From Paralvinella palmiformis (lineage: Eukaryota; Annelida; Polychaeta; Terebellida; Alvinellidae): DNA of 64,000 nucleotides. The DNA lies in NCBI GenBank assembly GCA_025642065.1, contig JAODUP010000150.1, forward strand, positions 124,001 to 188,000, read 5' to 3'. The notes beneath the pieces are model-generated. The model saw only the letters and a list, made by a program, of their open reading frames with translations, was not told the DNA's origin and ran no database searches. Positions 24,991 through 36,319 of the stretch are shown here, in pieces. The stretch's first letter is position 1. Every line of letters starts with the position of its first letter. The translations under genes and the position numbers were made by a program.

Positions 24991-25124
24991 TACTACTAGA
25001 CATAAAATAAAATATTCCACTTTTCATCCCAAATTATCTCCTGGATAATTATGGTTCCAGCATAATGGTAACACCACATGTAAGTGTTAGCGTTGTAAAA
25101 TTGGTAAATTAATTTCTGGATTTA

Positions 25125-25235
25125 TTTATCTGTAGGAAACTTCAATTCCAATTCAAAATTTCTCAATTCCAATTCCATTTTTTTTTTAAATAATCAATTC
25201 CAATTCCGGAATTGAATTGATCCCAGGTCTGTCTC
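25125..25235. repeat. AATTCCAATTCC-rich interspersed repeat
   Basis: Repeats of CAATTCCAATTCC end in a GGAATTGAATTGATCCCAGGTCTG block. A shorter related stretch lies at 1413-1450. It is probably the end of a non-autonomous DNA transposon; the family is not determined. Confidence 0.4.
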
Positions 25236-25431
25236 CAAGTATAATTATTATTTAGGAAAATATAAAGTATTGTACTTGAAGATGTTTATATTATCATTTT
25301 TATATCAAATTAATTCGCGCATTCACTTTGTAGTTTATAATGGAGATTGTTTTAGTGCCACGTGCTTGATAATTGCTGGCATAGCATATTTACTACGTGT
25401 TGATGATCATTGTGTTTGTATGTGCATTAGT

Positions 25432-25490
25432 GTGTGTGTGTGTGCGCGCGCGCGTACATGCGCGCGCGTACATGCGCGCGCGCGTATGTA
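25432..25490. repeat. (GT)n/(CG)n microsatellite
   Basis: A GT run passes into alternating CG blocks separated by TACATG. Alternating purine-pyrimidine sequence of this kind can form Z-DNA. Confidence 0.85.
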
Positions 25491-25929
25491 TGCTTGAGTC
25501 GAAATAATAGAGATATACTTAATAAGAGACGACTAAAGTTAACAAGTTTAACATAAAGGTGAATTAAGTCACAATATTAAGATGTAAAAAACAGATAAGT
25601 GACAGATATTATAAAAAGATAACTCTGTAATCAAGGATGGTCATATAGACGGTTATTAAGCTACATTTACCGTTATTTAGGATCTGATGTTTTTTTCCTG
25701 TTTTGTTTTCTTCTTCCTGTTTCTTTTTACGGAAAAATTTCTTTCCTACGTTTCTTACGTATACCCGACGTTTGTGTAATTATTATTATTCAATTATTAT
25801 TATTATTATTATATAGTATCTCGTTTTCACATTAGACGTGTTATGTGCTAATTTATTATTTGTATACACAAAATATATTAATTATCCACAAAATAAGTTA
25901 ATTATACTATCGTCGTTAAATGTCCTATA

Positions 25930-26112
25930 GGGCATTCTGATGGCAAAATAGTTAATACCACTGCAGTACAAACTATCAGGTTGTAGGTTAGAATCCAACT
26001 CCTATCTGTGTCTGTGAGATATATTTCTCTAGGTATTAGTCCCTCGGTCATATGCCCCAGGTGTGACCAATACCGAGGTTAAACATCTCAACTCATTCGA
26101 CGCATAACTCAT
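25930..26112 (+). mobile_element. SINE family 2 copy
   Basis: A worn tRNA-like head (B-box-like GGTTAGAATCC) is followed by the 3' block CCTCGGTCATATGCCCCAGG TGTGACC...CCGAGG. The block contains two nested inverted repeats: CCTCGG with CCGAGG, and GGTCA with TGACC. Confidence 0.65.
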
Positions 26113-26469
26113 CTCTGTATAAATTGTTTAAGTGGAATGACAGAAACTTGTTACTTACAAATGTAAATAAAAGAGTTAAGAAAAACAAAACATGATAACA
26201 TGAAATATTAATGTTATCATAATTATCTGATGATTGTATATAAATAAGTTTGTATCAACATCGACTAGATCGATGTATTGTTATTTAGTCAATACTAAGT
26301 CCTTAGAGATGATAGTCGCATGGTTACACGTACATCTGAGATACTTTGTAGAACACTAATGTTCTGTAGCAATAGATACCAATAAATATAATAATACGAA
26401 CGTCTTCTTTACTGTTGAGTTTCCCTAAGATTCTTAAATCGTCAAATTATCCTTAACAGCGGGGGGGGG

Positions 26470-27190
26470 GGCATATAACGAAGTATAACTACTTCGTTAC
26501 TCTATTTGAGTAGGTTTTTTCTTTCTTTCTTGAGTAACTAGAAGTAACGAAGTAAAATTTCAACTAACTAATTTTTCTTGTAAAAAAGTAATGTTATTTG
26601 CAGTAAGGCTACTTTTTACTTCGTTACTTTCATTTAGTTCGCGATATTTTCGTTTCTTGTTTACTCATATATATTTTAACAAATATATTTTAATATGATG
26701 TGATATTGAAATGATTTTATAAGGATGCTAACATTTGGTAGACATGTTTCAGCTGATGCTCACTCATATTCAAGACTCATAGTTTTGCCAACCTATTTTT
26801 GAAGGCTCACTTTGTTATACAATGTTTCAGCTGAAGCCAACTGTTTTCTAAGATTCATCGCAATTAAATTTGTAATCGCATTAGCGACGCCAACTTTGAG
26901 AATCAGCTTTTGCCGAAGTTGAATAAGGGCTTTGTTCATACGTCTGTGGACGCAATGAACTTATGATGGCAGCACATGTCTGCGGACGCAGTGAATTTTG
27001 TTCATTCTTCTGCACTGTGTAATTGAATATCATATTTTGTGTTACAATAAAATTTATCTTTTAGTACAATTACTTTTAGAAAGTAGTATTACTTTTTACT
27101 CAAGTAGATTTTTGCAAGTTTACTTTTACTTCAACTCAAGTAGTTTTGAAGAGGCTTACTTTTTCTAATTAATTCACAGTAACTTGTGCA
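26470..27190. mobile_element. putative non-autonomous DNA transposon (hAT-like ends)
   Basis: Both sides are built from short direct and inverted copies of ACTTCGTTACT, TACTTTTTACT and ACTCAAGTAG, as in the subterminal regions of many hAT-type elements. The middle, about 300 bp, carries two ATGTTTCAGCTGA copies and no transposase. Exact ends were not defined. Confidence 0.4.
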
Positions 27191-27317
27191 GTTTTTATAA
27201 ACTGTATACCAGTAATATTGTCAAAAAGATATAATTAATGTTAATCACTTTATTACTACGAGATATTCCTAAAGCTTGGTCACAGTTAGGACATATGTGC
27301 AACTCCCTGGGTAACGA

Positions 27318-27398
27318 AAGATTCGGCAGAATGAAGATTCGAAGCCTATCCTAGAGGATTGCAGCTCGGCACTCTATCCACTCCGCTAGGAGATTAAG
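27318..27398 (-). mobile_element. tRNA-like SINE fragment
   Basis: Read on the minus strand it has the A-box-like TAGCGGAGTGGATAGAGTGC and the B-box-like GCTTCGAATCTTC. A short stretch at 27478-27540 (CCTTGGTCATATGTCACAG) resembles the 3' block of SINE family 2. Confidence 0.5.
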
Positions 27399-27399
27399 A

Positions 27400-29240
27400 C
27401 AAACTTCTAATGGCACTAAACTATTATATAGATCGTTATTTGTACTACAAATAAAAGAGAAAATACTAGAAAAGTAGCGCCTTGGTCATATGTCACAGTA
27501 TCGCATCTAGGCTATAAACAAGGCTATGACTCACTCACACACACTCACTCACTCACAGTAATAATTAACTAATTTAGAGTCACGATAATTTATCTAAGCA
27601 TTTTACAGTATAAAATATACAATACGAGAACTGGTCGAGTCCAGAAACAAACTACTTTAGAAGGCCCTTTTTATATAAAGATTTTAGTTAATTAATTTTC
27701 GCTTTTGGTTAATTAATGGGGAACATGAATGAAGCACGTACAGTAAATTAAAGTACTTTTTCAAAATATTCAATGTCATGTCAAAGGCTTGTAACATTTG
27801 AATTTTCAAAAGTGTTTTAATTCACTTCTAATTTTAGTATTTTATATTCCTAAAACCCGCGATTATGTTTCATAACGACGAACCCAGTGCGTCACAGCAA
27901 TCCTGTTAAGTAAGTGACGTCAATGCACGAAAATAGGTCTATCGATAAAGCTTGTGACGTCACAACAGCCAAACACAAGCAGGGTAGTAAGGACCGCCAT
28001 TGCTTGTATCCCTGTGGAATTGGTTTTGTTTAGATCATGAAATTGTGCGATACCGGCGCTAATATCGTCTTTTGTATGTTACAACCATTATATTTAGATG
28101 TACAGGAGTTTATAGAATAATTGAGAAATATAGTTAGGCGCTGTGTTGTGTACAGATGTATCAGTATTAGATTGAAAAGTGAACCTTCCGTCCACGAATT
28201 TATCACACCATCTTCGAAAAAAACGAGGGGGCATGGACGCTTTTTTTCTTCAAAAAAAACCCAAACAAGAGACAAATGATGTCCCACCAGCCCATGGAGC
28301 AAATCTTGCAGGGATAGATTTTTTAAGTAGAGACACCAAGGCAATTTAATTTTTATAAAGTATTCATGGAAGCAATTGATGGCTTTGCTGGTGAAGGACT
28401 AGGACTATTGACTAAGTTTAGTTGTCACTGACTGTGACTCTGATTATGAAAGCAAACCTCCAAACAGACTAGTCATATAATTTATGATAATTTCGTTATT
28501 ACTCGAGCAGAGTGCCATCTTTTTTCAATCGCGTCAGTAACGCAGTAATGAGTAACACACCAAAATATTAAACAATATAGACTGATAGCATGATTACCAC
28601 ACGCATCATGTAAATAGGAGTTATCATAAGTCTAGTAGGAATTAGTATTAACATGATTTTGGATTAATATTCGGCAAGGGTCAGCCTTAGGAAGCGTACT
28701 ATTCCAATATATTTTATCAATAATTGACGCACCTCCATAGCTATGTTATGGCCAATAACTAATAAAAACTTTTACCAATAAAAAACTCGACGGTTTTGCA
28801 TATTTGGCGACCGTGGGGCTAAGCTTCTCCTCTTTGTGCTTTAAAAAGATTATATCTTACCATGGCATTTCTAGTTAAAAAGTAAAGAAATACATAATCC
28901 ATGAACTATCACAGGATTAAGCAAGAAGTCTCCGCGCATAGTGCTGTATGGTAAAAAATAGTATATTACCTCAAAACATTAAACAAAACGTCAAGAAATA
29001 TGAGTGTTTTATAGTTTTTATTCGACATGGTCAGTAAATCAGTGGGATTTATTGGAAGGAGACGGAGACAAACCTGGTGGTGCAGTCACGGAGTTTTGTT
29101 GCGTTGGACATCTTCCAATTGTTCAGGCACCAAGTAAGGAGAACACTTGCCATCGGTGCCGTGATGAAATTATATACATACAGAGTTGTTCACTGATGTG
29201 ATGAGAGAAAAACAGTCCGGTTGTGACGTCACGATTCCCA
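27400..29240. other. intergenic, three TGACGTCA palindromes, no clear gene
   Basis: The CRE-type palindrome TGACGTCA occurs at 27915-27922, 27955-27962 and 29224-29231. A plus-strand frame at 29004-29201 ends in a Cys/His-rich stretch (FCCVGHLP...ENTCHRCRDE). It may be a remnant of a zinc-binding domain from a mobile element, but I cannot assign it. The minus-strand frame at 28030-28344 is not recognisable. Confidence 0.3.
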
Positions 29241-29709
29241 ATCGAATTAGCAAGATAGCAGCAACGGATGATCTCTTGCAGTCTCTGAGGTATCATAAAA
29301 TACGGGTATTATTTCATTGGGACTATTACAATAGTACAGTACAATAAGTAAGCTATTATTTTGAACAAGCAATCTACTTCTACAATATTTATTAAAAAAC
29401 ACTTGTCCGAAGCCTTTTTATAAAAAAAAAGAAAAGACAAATACAACAAAGAAACATGATACAATATCATAAAAGATGTTGATTTTAAAACAAATAAATA
29501 ACATTTTAGAACACTTTATGGCGATATCAAAGATCGTATATTCTATATATTGTCTTTGGTGATACTCTCTAATACCAAACAAATTATACTCATATTTTAG
29601 TAAACGTCGTTAGATGGCAGTGCAGTTGCTACATCACCAGCCGTGGCTATAGACAGATAGTGGTATAATGAGAAATGACCGGAGTAGTTTAGCCTGAGGC
29701 GCTTTGTCT

Positions 29710-29748
<39 letters not shown>

Positions 29749-29890
29749 AACAACAACAACAATAATAACAACATGGCATAAGTTTATAAGTATTGTGAAG
29801 GACATACTTCTAGAGAGAGAGAGAGATGATAAATTATCTTTATATTTACCAAAATCATATAAAAGAAATATATACCAGTGGGCACTGAAT

Positions 29891-29927
<37 letters not shown>

Positions 29928-30116
29928 TAAGATGAATGCCATAAAAAGTTTCTATTATGATCTTAGTCAAGTAGTCATCTCTCAGTGGCTTCTCCTCAAG
30001 CCAGAGCAGACGATCTAAACAATTAGATGTAAAACTGCGGTTTAGTTTACTATAGTGCGTGAAAACAAGTTGAATTCTTAGCATGTCTCTAAGTAGTATA
30101 AAAGTAATGCTATCAT

Positions 30117-30157
<41 letters not shown>

Positions 30158-30927
30158 AGAGAGAGCTGTCTTTTGAGTGTCATTATACAACAAATAGCAT
30201 TGATCATAACGTCAACAAAGTTTGCTTCTTCGTATCAAGTTTGCAAATAATTGCGCATAACGTACCATTAAATATTCAGTTCTAGATATATTCCTATCAA
30301 TGCCAAATTTTCATGACAACTGACATAATTTTGCTTAAAACAACTATATTTATGGTTGGGATATTCAAACCAGTGTGTGTATGTGCAAAAAGTCAAATTG
30401 TATCATTTGACTGCCGGAACAAGAATCCATAATACTCACAGTTTGTACTAAGAAAATTAGACAGTATTTCATTACCTGAACTGTGTGTGTGTGTGTATGT
30501 GTGTGACCGACATGTCTCTCATACACTCATACACAGATAGTTACTGGTTTCAAACAAATTGATACCATTGTATATGACCACAATTACTACTCTTATCGAT
30601 GCTTTAAATCATTTTCTCATTAATACTTATGTTGAGCTCAAAAGTAATTTGAGTAATAGGAATCCTGTCAATGTACTTTATGATCTATTGAATGAAAACA
30701 TCTGTGATGAAGATAGAATAAGAAAATGAAGCAGGTTCCTATATCACCCGTTTAATATTTGTACAACTATTATGTCATTGTTATAATACTATTGTGATTA
30801 CCTGAGTGTTTTCATTGATATAATTTTGTAATGTGTTTGTCATGTATATGGGCCTGTGGCCTAAAATTAAATAAACAATAACTCACAGTGTCTGGGTGCA
30901 TGCGTTTTATAGGACACACACACACAC

Positions 30928-30975
<48 letters not shown>

Positions 30976-31616
30976 CAACAAATCAAATACTCCTTCATAA
31001 ACCAACAAAGCCAAACATCTACAAAAATAGTTTTAATACACAAACATTCCATGTGTTTTTATGAGAGACAAAAAAATAATAGTACAACACAAGAGAAGGC
31101 TATCTATGCTAAGTAAAAACTTTATACACATCTAATAGTCTGTAACAATGAACAAACATCTAACAATTAAAACACCACTTACTCCATAAAATTATATCTG
31201 AGAATGTTGAGTTCTGAAAAACAACAACATAAAATGAATACCGGTAGGAGAGAAAAATAATTAATACAAAAATAAATGACAATTAACTCCATTCTACAGC
31301 AGTGACATTTATGCTGGGTGGTATGTGACATGTGACCTTAAGCAAGCGACTTTAAGCGAGTGTCCCTCAGTTGACCTCATGTCACATACTGGCAGTAGAA
31401 CGTAAAATTATATATTATATAAACGGTGATAAGTTGTAATGGAATTTGTTTTTCCTACAGATATCTACAGGCAGCTGTTTATATCTAATTTGATTTAGAA
31501 AAAAAACAGACATATTAATATAAATATCAGCAGCATGTTTGGTAGTTTGTTGTAAAAAAAATAAAAAATGGAACACAATGGAATATTTTAACACACACAT
31601 AATATCAAGACCACAA

Positions 31617-31650
<34 letters not shown>

Positions 31651-32434
31651 TACATTTCATTTCCATGTGAACTGAACTAAATTATGCCATTCCAAGAAAA
31701 GACGACACTAAAATAATATTGAGCACATATTGAGTTTGAGCACATATTGAGTATTTTAGATGATTTATGACCCACATAATAATCAGAATCACAACATAAT
31801 GACATAACATAATGTTATGACCTGTACAGGTATAAATTTTGACAAGAAACATCTGCGTTTATCCACATTATTCTTCTGAACAAACATCAACTGATTCGAC
31901 GGTTGTAGATGAGAGTGACAGAAGATTAGCTGTATCAGTTTGTGTGACAGAGGGTGAGGGGGGAGATCCAATATTACATCTGGTTAGTGTTAATATACAA
32001 ATTGGCTTATGATTAGCATGTCAACATGAAGATACCATATCATAAATATGTCTATAGCAATAACAGTAACAGCTGAGCAATCCAGCTGTACATAATATAC
32101 AGAAAATATGTTACAGCTGTAAATGTGATTTGATAGTTATTATACTTCACAAGTGATATACTTCTCCTCAAAGGTTAACAAACATCTGGATACAGTTTGA
32201 TCAAATAAAGCAAGTATATATTTAAAAAAACTTTCATTGGGACCACCCAGTTTAAGGGGCTAACTATATTTACTAGATGCCATGGACTACGGGTATTTGC
32301 AGCAAAACCTATCTAACCAGACCACCTCTGATTGAAGGATCAGCTGAGATGGTTCCATTAATGGTCTATTAATCTAGGTTATTATATACAACATGCATTG
32401 TTCTTGCAATAACTAGATGTTATTAATCATCACC

Positions 32435-32489
<55 letters not shown>

Positions 32490-33201
32490 TTTCCCAACTA
32501 CTTCATAAAAATATTTAAATTCTTTTATAGTCTAACCATTTGCAGCTTATAATAATAATAATTTAGCATTAACTGTTTCATATTCAGTAAGGTGCTACTA
32601 GATCAGCCAAATATTTTAATAACAGTACTGACCTATTCAGAACTATGTCAAATAAGAGTGCATTGTTTCAGTAGTGGCCTATGTAACTTTTATACTATGT
32701 TTATAATGGGTTCATTCACTTAACGTCCATACACTTTAGTTTCTGTAATCAATTAGACATAATTATCAGTTTTATATTAAACTATACTTTGAGTTTTATA
32801 GTACTAGAAGTAAGCCATAATTAGTGAGCACAACACTATTTGAAGGCCTATATCATATAATATTCATGGTTTTAGGCAAACAGTCGTCCTTTCTAGTTAT
32901 ACAAGATTTTTAAAATGACGCAATACCGATCTTTAATTAAATATTACAATGTAAAATAAAAAAGAGCAGATATAGTTTTCGAATACAGTTATTTATAAAT
33001 ATTTCCATGTATGTTAATATCACATACCTGTTTGTATATTTTGTATATACAAATAGCATTAAACAAATGAAAATTACTACATCTCAGTTTTGTATAATTA
33101 TGGATAATATTAACACACTGTCTTCATTTATGGAATCAGAAGATATGTTAAAATCTTCTCCAAATTAAAGACTACTAATGGTGGACTGATGACGTATAAC
33201 A
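29241..33201. other. intergenic, microsatellite-rich
   Basis: No gene seen. Microsatellites: (TA)n 29711-29745, (GT)n about 29892-29926, (AT)n about 30119-30155, AC and AT about 30914-30971, (TA)n about 31618-31648, and TA/GA about 32432-32486. An inverted repeat, GTATGTGACATG at 31321-31332 and CATGTCACATAC at 31378-31389, is perfect over 12 bp. Confidence 0.6.
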
Positions 33202-33207
33202 TTTATT
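33202..33207 (-). terminator. candidate polyadenylation signal of gene B
   Basis: AATAAA on the minus strand, about 170 nt after the gene B stop codon. It is the first canonical hexamer downstream that I noticed. Confidence 0.4.
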
Positions 33208-33376
33208 ACCATGTGATTGAACTTAACCTTTCTGTCCAAATATCAATACCTACAAAACAATGAAGACACGCAGCAAGAAGATCTATCAACACAAAACAAT
33301 CAACTAAATGATATTTGAGATACATTCTAGATCACTCATCCATAAATAATAAAAACCTAAAGTAATATTTTTCTTG

Positions 33377-33553
33377 TCAGTCAATTATCATCCGTTGTTT
33401 ACCAAATGTCATCCCTGACTGTGTTGCACCTTTGTTTGTACCCATCTGTAAACTAATAATGTTTACACCTGCTTTAAGTTGTTCCTCTGTAAAGTGACGA
33501 GGTTTGGGCTCAGCTTCTTTTGGACCAAATCCCAACATACCACGACCTTTGGC
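33377..33553 (-). CDS. TAGLN: gene B exon 4 (calponin repeat, stop)
   Basis: Starts after TTTCAG with GCC AAA GGT and ends at TGA (33379-33377). It encodes AKGRGMLGFGPKEAEPK, then the single calponin-type repeat with ISLQMGTNKGATQSGMTFG and the terminal KQRMIID. Confidence 0.95.
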   Translation of the reverse strand, partial: AKGRGMLGFGPKEAEPKPRHFTEEQLKAGVNIISLQMGTNKGATQSGMTFGKQRMIID

Positions 33554-33651
33554 CTGAAAATAGCATTGTAACAACATTATATTTTGACATCAAGGACACT
33601 ATAAAGAGTCAAAGATGTGACACACACACACACACATACACACACAGAAAA

Positions 33652-33729
<78 letters not shown>

Positions 33730-33862
33730 CTCTGTGGAATCTCGAAGTGTGAATTCAAACTCTGGATAATTCATCAGGGGGACTGAATCCACAGTGGAAA
33801 CTTTTCATGCTGTTTTCTGAATCCTTATAACCAATTTGTCATGCTTAGATGTGTGTATGCGT

Positions 33863-33903
<41 letters not shown>

Positions 33904-36269
33904 TCTCTCTCACACAAACACAACACCCAACACACACACACACACACCTTCCCTTATAAAATATGTTGCTATACAATACCTTCCGGCCTAATGACTGTAA
34001 TGAGACCAAAACCTGATAAAGATTTTGTTCCTCAAACAAGTCAACAGTCTGGAAGCTCTCATGGTCTGGCACCCCAAACTCGCGTGATTTATTGATAAAT
34101 ATCTCAATCAATTCCATCTGTTTGAAGGCTAGTTTAGGTTCTCTGGTGTATTTAGATCGTGGTACTGATCCGGAGACCAAAACATTGGCTAATCTACAAT
34201 ATATATTACAGCATACAACACACAATTATAGAAGACAACAAACGCTAATGCAGTGTCTCTTAATCTCTTCCTATTGTTTTACTACAGACAGAGTGGATTT
34301 TTTTTTTAAATTTAATTATTCAGCTATTCATCAAACAAAAATCAATCCTGAAACAAATCAACAAGAACAAGATATTAGAATTATAACAATATTCAGAGAG
34401 ATCTAAATACCTGGCCAGGATGAGACCATTGTGAAGGACAGTAGAGAAGTTTTTAGCATCTCCTGATGTGTTAAAGTCAATAGGATCTTCTCCTGAGTTG
34501 AGATTAGTGTTGATCATCTCCTGGATCCAATCTAGACACATGTGAGCCAAATCTGGATCATATTTGGCATTGATCTGAAGGATATTTTCGAAAACAGTGA
34601 ACAGTTAACTATCATCTTAATAATCATCATCATCATTATTATCTTCATCATCATAAATTATGATAATTACTGATGAATGACTATAATGATGATAGAGGGA
34701 TGACTATAGTATAGAATAATGACTATAATGATGATAGAGGGATGACTATAGTATAGAATAATGACTATAATGATGATAGAGGGATGACTATAGTATAGAA
34801 TAATGACTATAATGATGATAGAGGGATGACTATAGTATAGAATAATGATGATAGAGGGATGACTATAGTATAGAATAATGACTATAATGATGATAGAGGG
34901 ATGACTATAGTATAGAATAATGACTATAATGATGATAGAGGGATGACTATACTATAGAATAATGATGATAGAGGGATGACTATAGTATAGAATAATGACT
35001 ATAATGATGATAGAGGGATGACTATAGTATAGAATAATGACTATAATGATGATAGAGGGATGACTATAATATAGAATAATGACTATAATGATGATAGAAG
35101 GATTACTATAATATAGAATAATGACTATAATGATGATAGAGGGATGACTATAGATAGACATAGATGATCTATAATGATGATAGAGGGATGACTATAATAT
35201 AGAATAATGACTATAATGATGATAGAGGGATGACTATAGTATAGAATAATGACTATAATGATGATAGAGGGATGACTATACTATAGAATAATGATGATAG
35301 AGGGATGACTATAGTATAGAATAATGACTATAATGATGATAGAGGGATGACTATAGTATAGAATAATGACTATAATGATGATAGAGGGATGACTATAATA
35401 TAGAATAATGACTATAATGATGATAGAAGGATTACTATAATATAGAATAATGACTATAATGATGATAGAGGGATGACTATAGTATAGAATAATGACTATG
35501 GTGATGATAGAGGGATGACTATAATATAGAATAATGACTATAATGATGATAGAGGGATTACTATAATATAGAATAATGACTATAATGATGATAGAGGGAT
35601 GACTATAGTATAGAATAATGATGATAGAGGGATGACAATAGTATAGAATAATGACTATGATGGTGACAGAGTGATAACTCTGGTGATGATAGAGTGATGA
35701 TTGTTATGATGATAGAGTACGTGACAACTACAGTATTGTTGATGATACAATGGTAATGACAGATTGATGACTTTTGTTAACATATTGATGACATGTGTCC
35801 ACTTATAGGAAAACAAAATGATCCCTAGATACTTTAATTCTACACAAAGTCATGTTATAGATATATTTATAATGTATTTGTACCTCTATTGTCAATCAAT
35901 TTCTATCTCTTCGTGTTCTAAGGTCTATAGTTAATGTTTTTGTATTGACGCTTAAATGTTAGTAAATTTTATAGACCACAAACATCAGACACAAGCACAA
36001 TTGTGCCAAGTCAGAGGTCTCACAAAACAGGCCTAACTGTAGTCAGAAACCAGTGTCTGAGTATTGTGATTGATTACAGGATGATATGAGGCCTTGATAT
36101 ATCCTCAGCCATGTTTTGTTATCTGTGTGATGTTACAACAAATGACTGTTTGTTGTTCAGTCATCGGACAAAAAACCCAACTATTTTATGAAAGAGTCTT
36201 CAGCTGACATCCTGCTATAGAAAACAACAATATGAGCTTATATGTCACATGTTTGTTGATATCACCAGT

Positions 36270-36319
<50 letters not shown>

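Noticed and set aside
29689..30207. 172-residue minus-strand frame
   Set aside because: It is built largely of IY, TH and SL runs from TA, GT and GA microsatellites.
33845..34225. 126-residue minus-strand frame as an independent gene
   Set aside because: The real coding part is gene B exon 3 (33980-34193); the rest is intron read-through and microsatellite.
34952..35161. 69-residue repetitive protein
   Set aside because: It is a translation of the 42-bp minisatellite.
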